Notes: generated from the letters alone by a model not told the origin. A stretch of 64,000 bases of DNA from Photobacterium swingsii (GCF_024346715.1 NZ_AP024853.1:1426001-1490000); one strand, 5' to 3'. Counted from the stretch's first letter, positions 7,015-16,406 are shown. Numbers and translations are program-made.

Positions 7015-8547
7015 CTACGCGTCTTTTTTAGGGGGGCGCGATGGTGTAACAAGCTTTTGGCTTATGCGCGGCGCGCCGACCAAAATCCAGATCATACCGC
7101 ACAAGATAGCAAGGGAATTCACCACCAAAATTAAGATGCTAGTGGTTGCAGAGCTGATTAGCAGCATAGGCATACCAACGATAACAACTAGGCCAAGTAG
7201 TGCAATGACAAGGTGTTGCCATGAAGCGACCTTACTGCTGGTGCCCATCTGTTTGTGGTTATTGGTTAGCTGGGGTTTGACAAAGAATAACGAAATAAAA
7301 ATCCCTAGCGCAGCGAACCACGAGAATACATATAAGGGCTGAATCAGCTGCAAGGTGCCGTAAAAGTACATCGCTAATAATAACAACCATAAGCGTTTTG
7401 ATTCGATCAGTCGCTTGTTATTGGTATAGCGGTTATGACAAACAGCCAGTGACATTAGGGCAATTACACCACCTAAACCCACACCAGCCACGACATCTAT
7501 TGGATAATGTACGCCTAGCCAAACTCGTGCCGCACCCGCCAGCAATGACAACGCAAGCCAGCTTACAACAGCCGTTGGGATCGAAATTTTAATACGCTGT
7601 TTGCCTTCCGTGAATAGCCAACCGATCAGTACCCCAATCATGGCTGCGGCTTGCGTGGTATGCCCGCTTGGGAAACTAAACCCACTCGCTTGTGTTTGTT
7701 GCAGGCTCGGTAAGAAATAAAACGGTCGCGGCACTGCAAAACCAATTTTTAATAGGTTCACGGAATAGGCTGTCGCAAGCAGAGCAAATGCAATGGTCAG
7801 CCCATAACGTAGCGGAAATATCAGTAGGCAAACAAGTAACAAACCCACTGCCAATGCACCTTCGCCTAATCCATTAGAGAGGTTCAATAACTCACGTACA
7901 GGAGGGATGGATTTTATCCATGCTTGGAAAGATTCCATCAAAGTGAGTTGGGTTAACTGCAGGCTGTCTGCATGCTCGGTTAAATCTTGAAGGGGATAAA
8001 ACTGTGTTAGCTTGCTCGCGTTTATCCAAGCGTGTAGTGCTTCAGTATCGCTTGGATAGCGGTATTTAGCCGCCACCACTGGGGTTAATGCCGTGAGGTA
8101 AACTTGACGGATCTCTTTACCGAAATGCTCAGAATTGAGCGCTGGGATGATGTGTGCGTTAAAGCCATTCTCAACGGCAGGATCAATGTAGCCTGTTGGT
8201 GAACTTGGCTGGCAGCTAAATACAACACGGTTATTATTTATGGCAAGCTGTTGACCAACGGTAACCGTGATCCCGGTTTCTTCAAGGGTTTCACGCTTCG
8301 CTGCGGCTTGAAAGGTTTCGCTACTGTCAATGTAGCCGCCAGGTAGTGACAGGGTTCGGGTAAGATAATCTTGTACTAAGATGACTTGCCCTTTTGCATC
8401 TCGGATAACACATGTCGCCCCTTTTGGGTGAAATGCTTGGGCTGAATCGGTTTGGGGGGCTACTTGGGTTTTGGTCTGAGTCTCAGCAAAAGACAATGGG
8501 CTTAACAAAGAAATAAAAAGGCTGAATAAAATGAACTTGAATTGCAA
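7015..8547 (-). CDS. bifunctional NUDIX hydrolase / PAP2 phosphatase fusion
   Basis: A 510-residue two-domain membrane protein. A signal-like N terminus (to about residue 21, SFA) precedes a NUDIX domain with a complete Nudix box at residues 71–93 (G-x5-E-x7-RE-x2-EE-x-GI). A multi-helix membrane part then carries the PAP2 phosphatase motifs: K-x6-RP (KIGFAVPRP), PSGH in FSFPSGHTTQ, and R-x5-H-x3-D in RVWLGVHYPID. The first serine of the SR motif is replaced by alanine, which is tolerated in many homologues. Both active sites would face the periplasm. Further helices follow the PAP2 domain. It probably dephosphorylates lipid or isoprenoid pyrophosphates, with the NUDIX domain acting on a linked diphosphate; this is inference. 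Confidence 0.88.
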   Translation of the reverse strand: MQFKFILFSLFISLLSPLSFAETQTKTQVAPQTDSAQAFHPKGATCVIRDAKGQVILVQDYLTRTLSLPGGYIDSSETFQAAAKRETLEETGITVTVGQQLAINNNRVVFSCQPSSPTGYIDPAVENGFNAHIIPALNSEHFGKEIRQVYLTALTPVVAAKYRYPSDTEALHAWINASKLTQFYPLQDLTEHADSLQLTQLTLMESFQAWIKSIPPVRELLNLSNGLGEGALAVGLLLVCLLIFPLRYGLTIAFALLATAYSVNLLKIGFAVPRPFYFLPSLQQTQASGFSFPSGHTTQAAAMIGVLIGWLFTEGKQRIKISIPTAVVSWLALSLLAGAARVWLGVHYPIDVVAGVGLGGVIALMSLAVCHNRYTNNKRLIESKRLWLLLLAMYFYGTLQLIQPLYVFSWFAALGIFISLFFVKPQLTNNHKQMGTSSKVASWQHLVIALLGLVVIVGMPMLLISSATTSILILVVNSLAILCGMIWILVGAPRISQKLVTPSRPPKKDA

Positions 8548-8712
8548 AAGGGTGCTTCCTTTCCACTGACGGGTAAGGCGCTATTATCACTATTATGAAT
8601 GTTATTTCTATATTGTTAATAACCTATGGGTGAAATTAACAATAAGGCATCCGAATAGGATGGGGTTTCGCTTGTTTAGGTATTGTTTTAGCTACTGTTT
8701 TAGACTTTGTTT

Positions 8713-8749
8713 AAGGTGTGATCTTGATGGAGCAAGTTACACCTTTTAG
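8713..8749 (+). terminator. hairpin in the GST leader, possible attenuator
   Basis: AAGGTGTGATCTTG (8713–8726) pairs with CAAGTTACACCTT (8733–8745) around ATGGAG, followed by TTTT only partly. It lies just before the binding site of a 19-codon ORF upstream of the GST gene. Confidence 0.4.
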
Positions 8750-8764
8750 GCGTGGGAGGCTGAA

Positions 8765-8824
8765 ATGAATAATAAAAAAGATCGCCATGTCTGTCGTCTT
8801 TTTCCAGATCACTTCGTCTTATAG
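8765..8824 (+). CDS. 19-residue leader peptide candidate
   Basis: ATG at 8765 follows GGGAGG (8753–8758) at good spacing and opens a 19-codon ORF encoding MNNKKDRHVCRLFPDHFVL, ending TAG. It lies 38 bp before the GST start and just behind a hairpin. The strong binding site suggests translation. It is basic and has no membrane segment. It may be a regulatory leader; I know no family for it. Confidence 0.35.
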   Translation: MNNKKDRHVCRLFPDHFVL

Positions 8825-8862
8825 GTATAAACAAAATGAATTGACTGATTTTGGAGTGCCCA

Positions 8863-9573
8863 ATGATTAAACTGATTAGCTTTAAGAACTGCCCATTTGT
8901 ACAGCGTGTTATGGGCTCTCTAATAATGAAAAATATTCCATTTGAAATTGAGTATATTGAACTCAGTAATAAGCCTCAGTGGTTCTTGGATATTGCGCCA
9001 AACGGCCAAGTACCAGTACTCATTACCGAGGATGAAACGGTATTATTTGAATCTGATGCGATTGTGGAATACCTCGATGACAAATACACGCCGATAGAAG
9101 CATTAACACCAGAGCAAAAAGCGCTAGATCGCGCGTGGTCGTATCAAGCTAGCAAACACTACATGCCACAGTGCGGTACCATGGGCAGTAAAGACAAAGA
9201 GACTTTTGAAAGCCGTTTAACCAACTTAGCGAAAGCATTTGCAAAAGCAGAAAACAAACTTGGTGAGAGTCAATTTTTTAAAGGGGATTATATTTCGAAT
9301 GTGGATATCGCTTGGCTACCGCTATTACATCGTGCATTCGTAATTAAACAGAAATCGGGTCTGGATATGCTTGAGGGCTTCCCAAAAGTCCAACAATGGC
9401 AGGCCGCTTTGATAGCATCGGGTTTACCCGAAAAAACCGTTCCCCAAGATTTTGTCACTACTTTCAGCAATTTTTATCTAACAAACACCTATCTAGCAGA
9501 TGTGATGAATGGTGAGGATGAGAGGTGCGAGTTATCAAGCTGCTCAGCGGTATCGAGCGCTTGCTGTCAGTAA
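8863..9573 (+). CDS. glutathione S-transferase family protein
   Basis: A 236-residue protein. The N-terminal thioredoxin-like domain carries ISFKNCPFVQRV (a Cys-Pro-Phe active site as in omega-class and dehydroascorbate reductase-like GSTs), then NGQVPVL with the cis-proline, and ESDAIVEYLD for glutathione binding. The C-terminal helical domain follows. ATG at 8863 is preferred, with TTGGAG just upstream; a TTG at 8851 overlaps that site. The extreme C terminus, CELSSCSAVSSACCQ, is an unusual four-cysteine tail that could bind metal or form disulfides. A catalytic Cys suggests thiol transfer or reductase chemistry. Confidence 0.85.
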   Translation: MIKLISFKNCPFVQRVMGSLIMKNIPFEIEYIELSNKPQWFLDIAPNGQVPVLITEDETVLFESDAIVEYLDDKYTPIEALTPEQKALDRAWSYQASKHYMPQCGTMGSKDKETFESRLTNLAKAFAKAENKLGESQFFKGDYISNVDIAWLPLLHRAFVIKQKSGLDMLEGFPKVQQWQAALIASGLPEKTVPQDFVTTFSNFYLTNTYLADVMNGEDERCELSSCSAVSSACCQ

Positions 9574-9610
9574 TCGTGTAAAGATAAACGCTTAAAGTTG
9601 GAGTTTGAGT

Positions 9611-9672
9611 AAGGTTACGCACTTTATGTTAACCAAGTTTGCTAATTGATTTGGCTTAAGGTGCGTAACCTA
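9611..9672. repeat. inverted repeat between convergent genes
   Basis: AGGTTACGCAC (9612–9622) pairs perfectly with GTGCGTAACCT (9661–9671) across a 38-nt loop that itself holds a CCAA/TTGG pair. It lies between the convergent GST and DcuC-type genes and may act as a two-way terminator, or be a fragment of a small mobile repeat. Confidence 0.55.
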
Positions 9673-9693
9673 GGTGATTGTTGGCTTTATATG

Positions 9694-11058
9694 TTAATTG
9701 ACCAAAATCATCACCGCGATGAAGTGAACCACAAAGCCAACGAGCATTGGTACGCTGGTTCTTTTGACGACTTCAAAGGTTGATAACTTAGCGCCCCCCG
9801 CAGAGACAATCACACACGCAGCGACAGGTGAGGCTGCCCTGGCGAGTGCAGAGGCTTGCTGCATAGGTAGCATCATTGCCACAGGATTTGCACCCATGGA
9901 GTGAGCGACAGTCGGAACAATATCGACAAACGATAGGAAAGCCGCATTACCAGACCCCATCACCAAGGCTGCTAAACCAACTACAACAGCAAACACCAAT
10001 GTTAGCATTAAGGCTGGCATACCAGCGCCCTGTGCCGATTCAATCAGGTGATTAATGGCACCTGTTGATTGAATGCCGTAAGCAAACACGCCGGCAGCGA
10101 CGAGCAAGAACACCACGCCTGTTAATGCGTTACCACACCCTTTCATGAATGCCCCAAAGCAATCTAAACTTTCTTTGAGTGAGCGTGTTTTTATGCCTTC
10201 AAAAACCAATGAAATAAATACAGAGATCAGTACGATAGTCACGACATCTAAGTGGATAGTACTGATCACCAGTTTGCTAAATACGATCGCGGCAATGATA
10301 GGCAGCATAGGCAAAATGGCGTAAATGTTAGGGGCTGGATCAGGATCAGACGCTGTAGCCGCTTCAAGATCGGCATCAATCACATGGCCATCTTTTTTAT
10401 CTTGATAAGATTGCCACATTACATGGGCGATACCTACGGCCACAATTGCGACGGCACTGGTGGGCGCTTGGTAAGACAGGTAATCCATTAAGCCCATTCC
10501 AACCGATTCACTGGCTTTAATCGCATCAACCCCTAATGGTGTTAAGGTTAAGCCTAGCGTAGAGGCGATAACCCCAGATGCCGATGCGCGCGAGATCCCA
10601 AGTCCTGTTAGAATTGGATACAAAGTCACCATGAGTAACACGGCTAATGCGGTGGCACTTGGAATGGCTAGCTGTAACGATGCGCCTATGATGTAGCCGA
10701 AGAACAATAGAATATTTTTGTTTTTTACGACAGATAATGGTTTCACCGCCAGTCGCACAATAACGGCATCGGCTTTTATCCGTGTCATTAACTCGGCAAA
10801 CCCCATGAGTACCATGATCGTTAAACCCAACCCGCCAGCACGATAACCGAGCATGTAACTTACAAACTTAAACGGATCAAATGCTGCAAGGTTGGTAGAG
10901 GCTACCTTAGCCGGGAGTACATCTCCCCAACCAAAGAGGCCAGTACAAGCCATTAGAATAATACCGGCCATAAACAAGATGGCTTCGGTTTTGTAGCCTG
11001 TCAGGATCAATCGTGCAGCAGCAATGATAACCAGTAAAACAACGAGTATTTGGATCAT
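9694..11058 (-). CDS. DcuC-type C4-dicarboxylate transporter
   Basis: A 454-residue protein with a dozen or so hydrophobic helices and the re-entrant-like segments of the DcuC branch of the ion-transporter superfamily (PSATALAVLLMVTLYP; MGSGNAAFLSFVDIVP; QQASALARAASPVAACVIVSAGG). E. coli DcuC, an anaerobic succinate efflux carrier, is about the same length. The start overlaps the peptidase T stop as ATGA, so the two are co-transcribed and probably coupled. Pairing with a tripeptidase could also suggest export or uptake of amino-acid-derived acids. Family confident; substrate inferred. Confidence 0.85.
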   Translation of the reverse strand: MIQILVVLLVIIAAARLILTGYKTEAILFMAGIILMACTGLFGWGDVLPAKVASTNLAAFDPFKFVSYMLGYRAGGLGLTIMVLMGFAELMTRIKADAVIVRLAVKPLSVVKNKNILLFFGYIIGASLQLAIPSATALAVLLMVTLYPILTGLGISRASASGVIASTLGLTLTPLGVDAIKASESVGMGLMDYLSYQAPTSAVAIVAVGIAHVMWQSYQDKKDGHVIDADLEAATASDPDPAPNIYAILPMLPIIAAIVFSKLVISTIHLDVVTIVLISVFISLVFEGIKTRSLKESLDCFGAFMKGCGNALTGVVFLLVAAGVFAYGIQSTGAINHLIESAQGAGMPALMLTLVFAVVVGLAALVMGSGNAAFLSFVDIVPTVAHSMGANPVAMMLPMQQASALARAASPVAACVIVSAGGAKLSTFEVVKRTSVPMLVGFVVHFIAVMILVN

Positions 11059-12293
11059 TGGTCGTCACCTTGTGCTATCTGAGTAATGATGGTTTGTACA
11101 ACATTGGAAGCTGCGATCAACGAAGGCAGCGGGAGATACTCATTGATAGAGTGGAAGTTATGAGCGCCGGTGAAAATGTTCGGACATGGGATCCCATTGG
11201 CCGAGAATACTGCACCGTCGTAGCCACCACGCATTGGGATCACCTTCATTTTGATCCCATTACTTGCATATGCTTGCTCGGCAAGTTGAACGGCTTGTTG
11301 GCCGAGATCGTTTTCAAGGTAGTTAGAAACGTTCTCGTAGCGGTCGGCAATTTTATAGCTCAGGGATTGTTCACCGTAGAGGTTTAAAAATGACTGGCAC
11401 GCGTTCTCGACGAAGATTTTACGCTGGCTGTAACCTTCTTTAGTGAAGTCTCGAATATCAATGTTTAGTACCGTTTGGGCTGAGTTCCCTTCGAGTTTCT
11501 TCATCCAGTAGTAACCCTCTCGCCCTTCGGTGTTTTCTGGGGTTTCAAGACGAGGGAAAAGACTGATGAAATCGTGTGCCATTAGAAGCGAGTTCTTTAA
11601 GTTACCTTTGGAATTCATTGGGTGAGCGCTTTGGCCGTGGAAGGTGATCACGGCACCACCAGCATTCCAGTTTTCTTTTACGAACTCACCAATGCCACAG
11701 CAATCGAGCGTATAGCCAAAATCAGCGAAATCTGGGGTGTTGAATGCTGTCGCGCCAAGTAAGCCTTGCTCTTCATCGGGCACAAAGGCGACTTTGACTT
11801 CACCATGTCGAATTGTGGTATCTGTCGTGAGTACGTGTAACGCATGCATGATGGCTGCAATGGCGGCTTTATCATCGGCCCCCAGTAGGCTGGTGCCGTC
11901 AGTGACAAAGATTTCCTGACCTAGGTAGTCATTAAGATCTGGGTTGTCTTTTAATGTGAGCACAGCGCCGTTACCCAGTGCAATGTCGCCACCTTGGTAA
12001 TGAATTAAAGTTGCATGGGTGTCGCCCGTGTGCTCGCTGGAGGTATCAAGATGTCCAAAGAAAGCGACAGTTGGGTAGTTACCCGCGCAGTTTGCGGGTA
12101 GGGTGGCTGTTACAATGCCGTTGTCACGCTGCTCGATATCGACAAGTCCCTTCATGGCTTGGAGCTCGCCGACAATGCGTTTACCTAATTCGATTTGCCC
12201 CGGTGAGGAAGGCATGATCCCTGCTGCGCCCGCTTTTTGATTTGTGGTTGTGTTTATTGTTGTGTAGCCAAGAAAGCGTTGTTTAATATCCAT
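11055..12293 (-). CDS. pepT: peptidase T (tripeptide aminopeptidase)
   Basis: A 412-residue cytoplasmic M20B zinc peptidase releasing the N-terminal residue of tripeptides. Metal ligands and catalytic residues lie in FFGHLDTSSE (His and Asp), the GADDKAA segment, PDEEQGLLGA (Glu-Glu) and the C-terminal GAHNFHSINEYLP. The dimerisation-domain segment FHGQSAHPMNSKG is present. ATG at 12293 is chosen because MDIKQRFLGYTTINT aligns with the start of known PepT proteins; an in-frame ATG at 12338 would add 15 unlikely residues. Length agrees with E. coli PepT (408). It leads the pepT–dcuC-like pair. Confidence 0.93.
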   Translation of the reverse strand: MDIKQRFLGYTTINTTTNQKAGAAGIMPSSPGQIELGKRIVGELQAMKGLVDIEQRDNGIVTATLPANCAGNYPTVAFFGHLDTSSEHTGDTHATLIHYQGGDIALGNGAVLTLKDNPDLNDYLGQEIFVTDGTSLLGADDKAAIAAIMHALHVLTTDTTIRHGEVKVAFVPDEEQGLLGATAFNTPDFADFGYTLDCCGIGEFVKENWNAGGAVITFHGQSAHPMNSKGNLKNSLLMAHDFISLFPRLETPENTEGREGYYWMKKLEGNSAQTVLNIDIRDFTKEGYSQRKIFVENACQSFLNLYGEQSLSYKIADRYENVSNYLENDLGQQAVQLAEQAYASNGIKMKVIPMRGGYDGAVFSANGIPCPNIFTGAHNFHSINEYLPLPSLIAASNVVQTIITQIAQGDDQ

Positions 12294-12584
12294 AATACAT
12301 CTCGATTTATGTGGCAAAAAACCAATATATCCATACATAAAGTAAGATTATTAATGTGTGTTATTCATGCGTATTTACAGATGAATGAATAAAAATAATA
12401 CAGGCCTGCAAAGTGTGATTCAATCCGCATAAAAGCGCTAGGTAATTGTTATGATTCCAATTTCGGGTAATTAGTTCTTACTGACGATCTTGTTGGTACT
12501 AATGGGGGCAGCAGTATTTCACTTCGGATTGCTCGGTATTAACAGCAAGTGATGAATAAGCCTATTAATAAAAAGCTCACACCA
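12294..12584. other. pepT promoter region
   Basis: About 290 bp between the GGGtGRT terminator and pepT. TGTGATTCAATCCGCA near 12414 has one good CRP half-site. I find no convincing FNR box (TTGAT-N4-ATCAA), although pepT of E. coli is FNR-controlled. Confidence 0.35.
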
Positions 12585-12611
12585 TAAAAAGCCCAGCGAA
12601 TAAGCTGGGCT
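12585..12611 (-). terminator. terminator of the NifU-like/GGGtGRT operon
   Basis: Stem AGCCCAGC / GCTGGGCT with a 6-nt loop, followed on the minus strand by TTTTTAT, 26 bp behind the GGGtGRT gene. Confidence 0.85.
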
Positions 12612-12636
12612 AAAAGTATGACAGCGTTTAATGAAC

Positions 12637-13611
12637 TTAATGGTGCAGCTGCTGATCAACTGCCACCGCCAATGCAACGGTTGCACCCACCATAGGGTTA
12701 TTGCCCATGCCGATGAAACCCATCATAGCAACGTGGGCTGGCACGGATGAACTACCGGCAAATTGGGCATCGGCGTGCATGCGTCCCATGGTGTCAGTAA
12801 GGCCGTATGAAGCAGGGCCTGCGCCGACGTTATCTGGGTGTAACGTTCGGCCTGTACCACCGCCTGATGCGACAGAGAAATATGGTTTTTGTTGGGTGGT
12901 GCGTTCTGATTTGTAGATCCCTGCAACAGGGTGTTGGAAACGGGTTGGGTTAGTCGAGTTACCCGTAATGCTGACATCTACTTGTTCACGGTGCATGATA
13001 GCCACCCCTTCGCGGACATCGTCAGCACCGTAGCAAAGAATGTCACCACGTAATTCATTAGAGAAACGACGGCGGCTTACTTCGATTAATTCCCCCGTAT
13101 CGTAATTAAATTCGGTGCGCACATAGGTAAAGCCATTAATGCGTGAGATCAGGTAAGCGGCATCTTTACCTAAACCGTTTAAGATCACTTTCAGTGGTGT
13201 TGTTCTTGCGCGGTTAGCGTTCATTGCGATTTTTATCGCCCCTTCCGCCGCCGCGAAAGACTCATGACCGGCTAAGAAGGCAAAGCATTGAGTGTCTTCA
13301 TTTAATAGGCGTGCCGCAAGTGCGCCATGACCTAAGCCGACTTTTCTCTGTGCAGCCACGCTACCGGTTTTACAAAAGGCTTGTAGCCCTTCGCCAATGG
13401 CGTTAGCCGCCGCTTCTGCGTTAGCTGCTTGGCGATATAACGCCAAGGCAGTACCGAGAGTGTAAGCATCACAGGCGTTATCAAAAGCAATGGGTTGGGT
13501 GTCCAATACGGTATCTTGTGGCGCAATTCCAAACGTTAGACAGTATTGTTTTGCTTCTTCTAACGATGACATGTTCATTTCTTGTAGGTATTGGTTAACT
13601 TGTGAATTCAT
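12637..13611 (-). CDS. GGGtGRT family protein
   Basis: A 324-residue cytoplasmic protein of a family named after its signature, seen here as SGGGTGRTLHPDNVGAG (about residues 249–265). Other strongly patterned stretches are GLGHGALAARLLNEDTQCFAFLAGHESFAAAEGAIKIAM and the glycine-rich tail MMGFIGMGNNPMVGATVALAVAVD. The biochemical role is unknown to me; the glycine-rich signature suggests a nucleotide or phosphate site, which is inference. It starts 13 bp behind the NifU-like gene, and the pair recurs together in anaerobes and some proteobacteria, suggesting a shared Fe–S-related job. A terminator follows it. A crcB-type RNA lies upstream of the operon. Confidence 0.88.
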   Translation of the reverse strand: MNSQVNQYLQEMNMSSLEEAKQYCLTFGIAPQDTVLDTQPIAFDNACDAYTLGTALALYRQAANAEAAANAIGEGLQAFCKTGSVAAQRKVGLGHGALAARLLNEDTQCFAFLAGHESFAAAEGAIKIAMNANRARTTPLKVILNGLGKDAAYLISRINGFTYVRTEFNYDTGELIEVSRRRFSNELRGDILCYGADDVREGVAIMHREQVDVSITGNSTNPTRFQHPVAGIYKSERTTQQKPYFSVASGGGTGRTLHPDNVGAGPASYGLTDTMGRMHADAQFAGSSSVPAHVAMMGFIGMGNNPMVGATVALAVAVDQQLHH

Positions 13612-13624
13612 GATGCAGCCCTCG

Positions 13625-14317
13625 TTATGCGTTGCGTGGATTGATGGTGGTTACGGCGTCGTTGAAGCGTCCATAAACGCCTGTTGCGTCAGCCATGGCC
13701 TCTTCGGCTGGCACGCCTTTTTCAACACTTGCCATCATTTTTCCGAGGTTAAGATATTGGTAACCAATCACTTCATTATTGTCGTCGAGTGCCAGTTTCG
13801 TTACATAGCCTTCGGCGAGTTCCATATAACGCACCCCTTTAGCGGAAGTGGCGTAACTGGTGCCGACTTGGCTTCGTTGGGTTTTTCCTAAATCTTCCAG
13901 TGCTGCGCCAATTTCTAAGCCGTCTTCAGAGAAGGCAGATTGGCTGCGACCATAAACAAGCTGTAAGAAAATTTCGCGCATGGCAACATTGATAGCATCA
14001 CAGACAAGGTCGGTATTGAGCGCTTCAAGCAGGGTTTTGCCCGTCAGAATTTCTGCGGCCATTGAAGCAGAGTGGGTCATGCCCGAGCAGCCAATGGTCT
14101 CGATGAGTGCTTCTTCGATGATGCCCTTTTTGATATTAAGGGTGAGCTTAGCCGCACCTTGCTGCGGGGCGCATGTGCCCACGCCATGGCTTAAGCCTGA
14201 AATGGCAATAACGTCTGTTGGACGGATCATGCGGCCTTCAACAGGGATAGGCGCAGAGGGGTGTAAATCGCCACGCTGAACGGGGCACATAGATTGGATT
14301 TCAGTAGAGTATTGCAT
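13625..14317 (-). CDS. NifU/IscU-like Fe–S scaffold protein
   Basis: A 230-residue protein with an IscU-type core. ETIGCSGMTHSASMAAEILTGKTLLEAL corresponds to the second scaffold cysteine region of IscU (GC-x-x-x-x-AS, then GKTL-EA). The preceding GVGTCAPQQGAAKLTL fits the first cysteine strand in modified form. An extra N-terminal part has SMCPVQRGD, and an extended C-terminal part (residues 130–230) replaces the short IscU end. It therefore differs from the housekeeping IscU and belongs to the stand-alone scaffold type found beside GGGtGRT genes. A ribosome binding site (AAGGAAAA) precedes ATG at 14317. It is first gene of a two-gene operon with a 270-nt leader holding a likely riboswitch. 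Confidence 0.85.
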   Translation of the reverse strand: MQYSTEIQSMCPVQRGDLHPSAPIPVEGRMIRPTDVIAISGLSHGVGTCAPQQGAAKLTLNIKKGIIEEALIETIGCSGMTHSASMAAEILTGKTLLEALNTDLVCDAINVAMREIFLQLVYGRSQSAFSEDGLEIGAALEDLGKTQRSQVGTSYATSAKGVRYMELAEGYVTKLALDDNNEVIGYQYLNLGKMMASVEKGVPAEEAMADATGVYGRFNDAVTTINPRNA

Positions 14318-14585
14318 GGCGTTTTCCTTTAAATGTTAGGAAAACAAGTGTGTTGGCGTGTTATATCCCTACAGAAAAATAGTATCAATTTGAACAAGCC
14401 ACGGATCGAATACTAACGATAAAAGCAATATAAAATCGATTCAAAATAATTGTCATCAGTGGTGCTAATAACAATAATTTTGATTAAGCGATAAGTGCTT
14501 TAATCCGTTACATGGATCACATGTTTGTGCAGATTGATATGAGCCACATCCGTCGCTCACCAACAGTTACACCTGTTTTCTTTTC
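14318..14585. other. leader between riboswitch and NifU-like gene
   Basis: About 270 nt on the minus strand between the aptamer and the first codon. It holds an internal dyad (GATTAA…TTAATC at about 14482–14505 on the plus strand) and no convincing gene. No clear T-run terminator follows the aptamer directly, so the switching mechanism is not obvious. Confidence 0.4.
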
Positions 14586-14666
14586 TGTAGGAGTCATCAG
14601 CCACATGGCGGTTGTTACCAGCTCCGTCGTAACGGTATTGGTTGAGTAGGTGGAACCCCATCACCT
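14586..14666 (-). ncRNA. fluoride (crcB) riboswitch candidate
   Basis: On the minus strand the segment begins AGGTGATGGGGTTCCACCT, a 5-bp stem with the ATGG loop typical of crcB RNAs, and ends AACCGCC…GGCTGATGACTCCTACAG. The order GG-x-GATGG-x-x-TTCC-x-CC, AACCGC, GCTGATGACTCCTAC is the consensus I know for crcB aptamers. The expected pseudoknot is possible: GGGGT in the first loop pairs with ACTCC near the end. A 33-nt insertion with its own small hairpin separates the two halves. The next gene downstream on this strand is the NifU-like scaffold. I cannot run a covariance model. Confidence 0.72.
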
Positions 14667-14780
14667 TTGCTAAACATGCTACTGCCAAAACATGATGTGC
14701 TGCAATCGTCTTTTTAGACGCCTTTTCTCTATAAAACGGCTTCTTTAGTATGAAATGAGCATAAAAACGTGAGGAGTGTC

Positions 14781-14878
14781 ATGCGGTTGGTTAGGGGAAA
14801 GGGAAGATGAACAATCACGACGGTTCGTTTTGTTGTGTCACTAAACCATGGGCAGAGTATGGTTATTATTGGTTATAA
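14781..14878 (+). CDS. two overlapping leader ORFs (9 and 23 codons)
   Basis: ATG at 14781 follows GAGGAG (14771–14776) and encodes MRLVRGKGR; its TGA (14808–14810) overlaps ATG at 14807 as ATGA. The second ORF runs to 14878 and encodes 23 residues rich in aromatics and cysteine (…SFCCVTKPWAEYGYYWL). The good first binding site and the start/stop overlap suggest a translated leader of the peroxidase gene, perhaps a sensing peptide. Neither is recognised. Confidence 0.35.
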
Positions 14879-14905
14879 GACACAAGACAAGCAATGGCTT
14901 GCTAG

Positions 14906-14958
14906 CTTGATTAATGATACGGGGAAATATAAGCCCCGATTAATAAATAATAATCAAG
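14906..14958 (+). repeat. long stem-loop before the peroxidase gene
   Basis: CTTGATT (14906–14912) pairs with AATCAAG (14952–14958); inside it ATTAAT pairs with ATTAAT (14910–14915/14939–14944) and CGGGG with CCCCG (14920–14924/14934–14938). It ends 20 bp before the ATG at 14979 and could control ribosome access. Confidence 0.45.
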
Positions 14959-14978
14959 TTGGCTAGAGGGTAGTATTA

Positions 14979-16406
<1,428 letters not shown>

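Noticed and set aside
14482-14505. FNR or terminator site in the NifU-like leader
   Set aside because: TTGAT has no matching second half at the right spacing, and the dyad lacks a T run on the minus strand.
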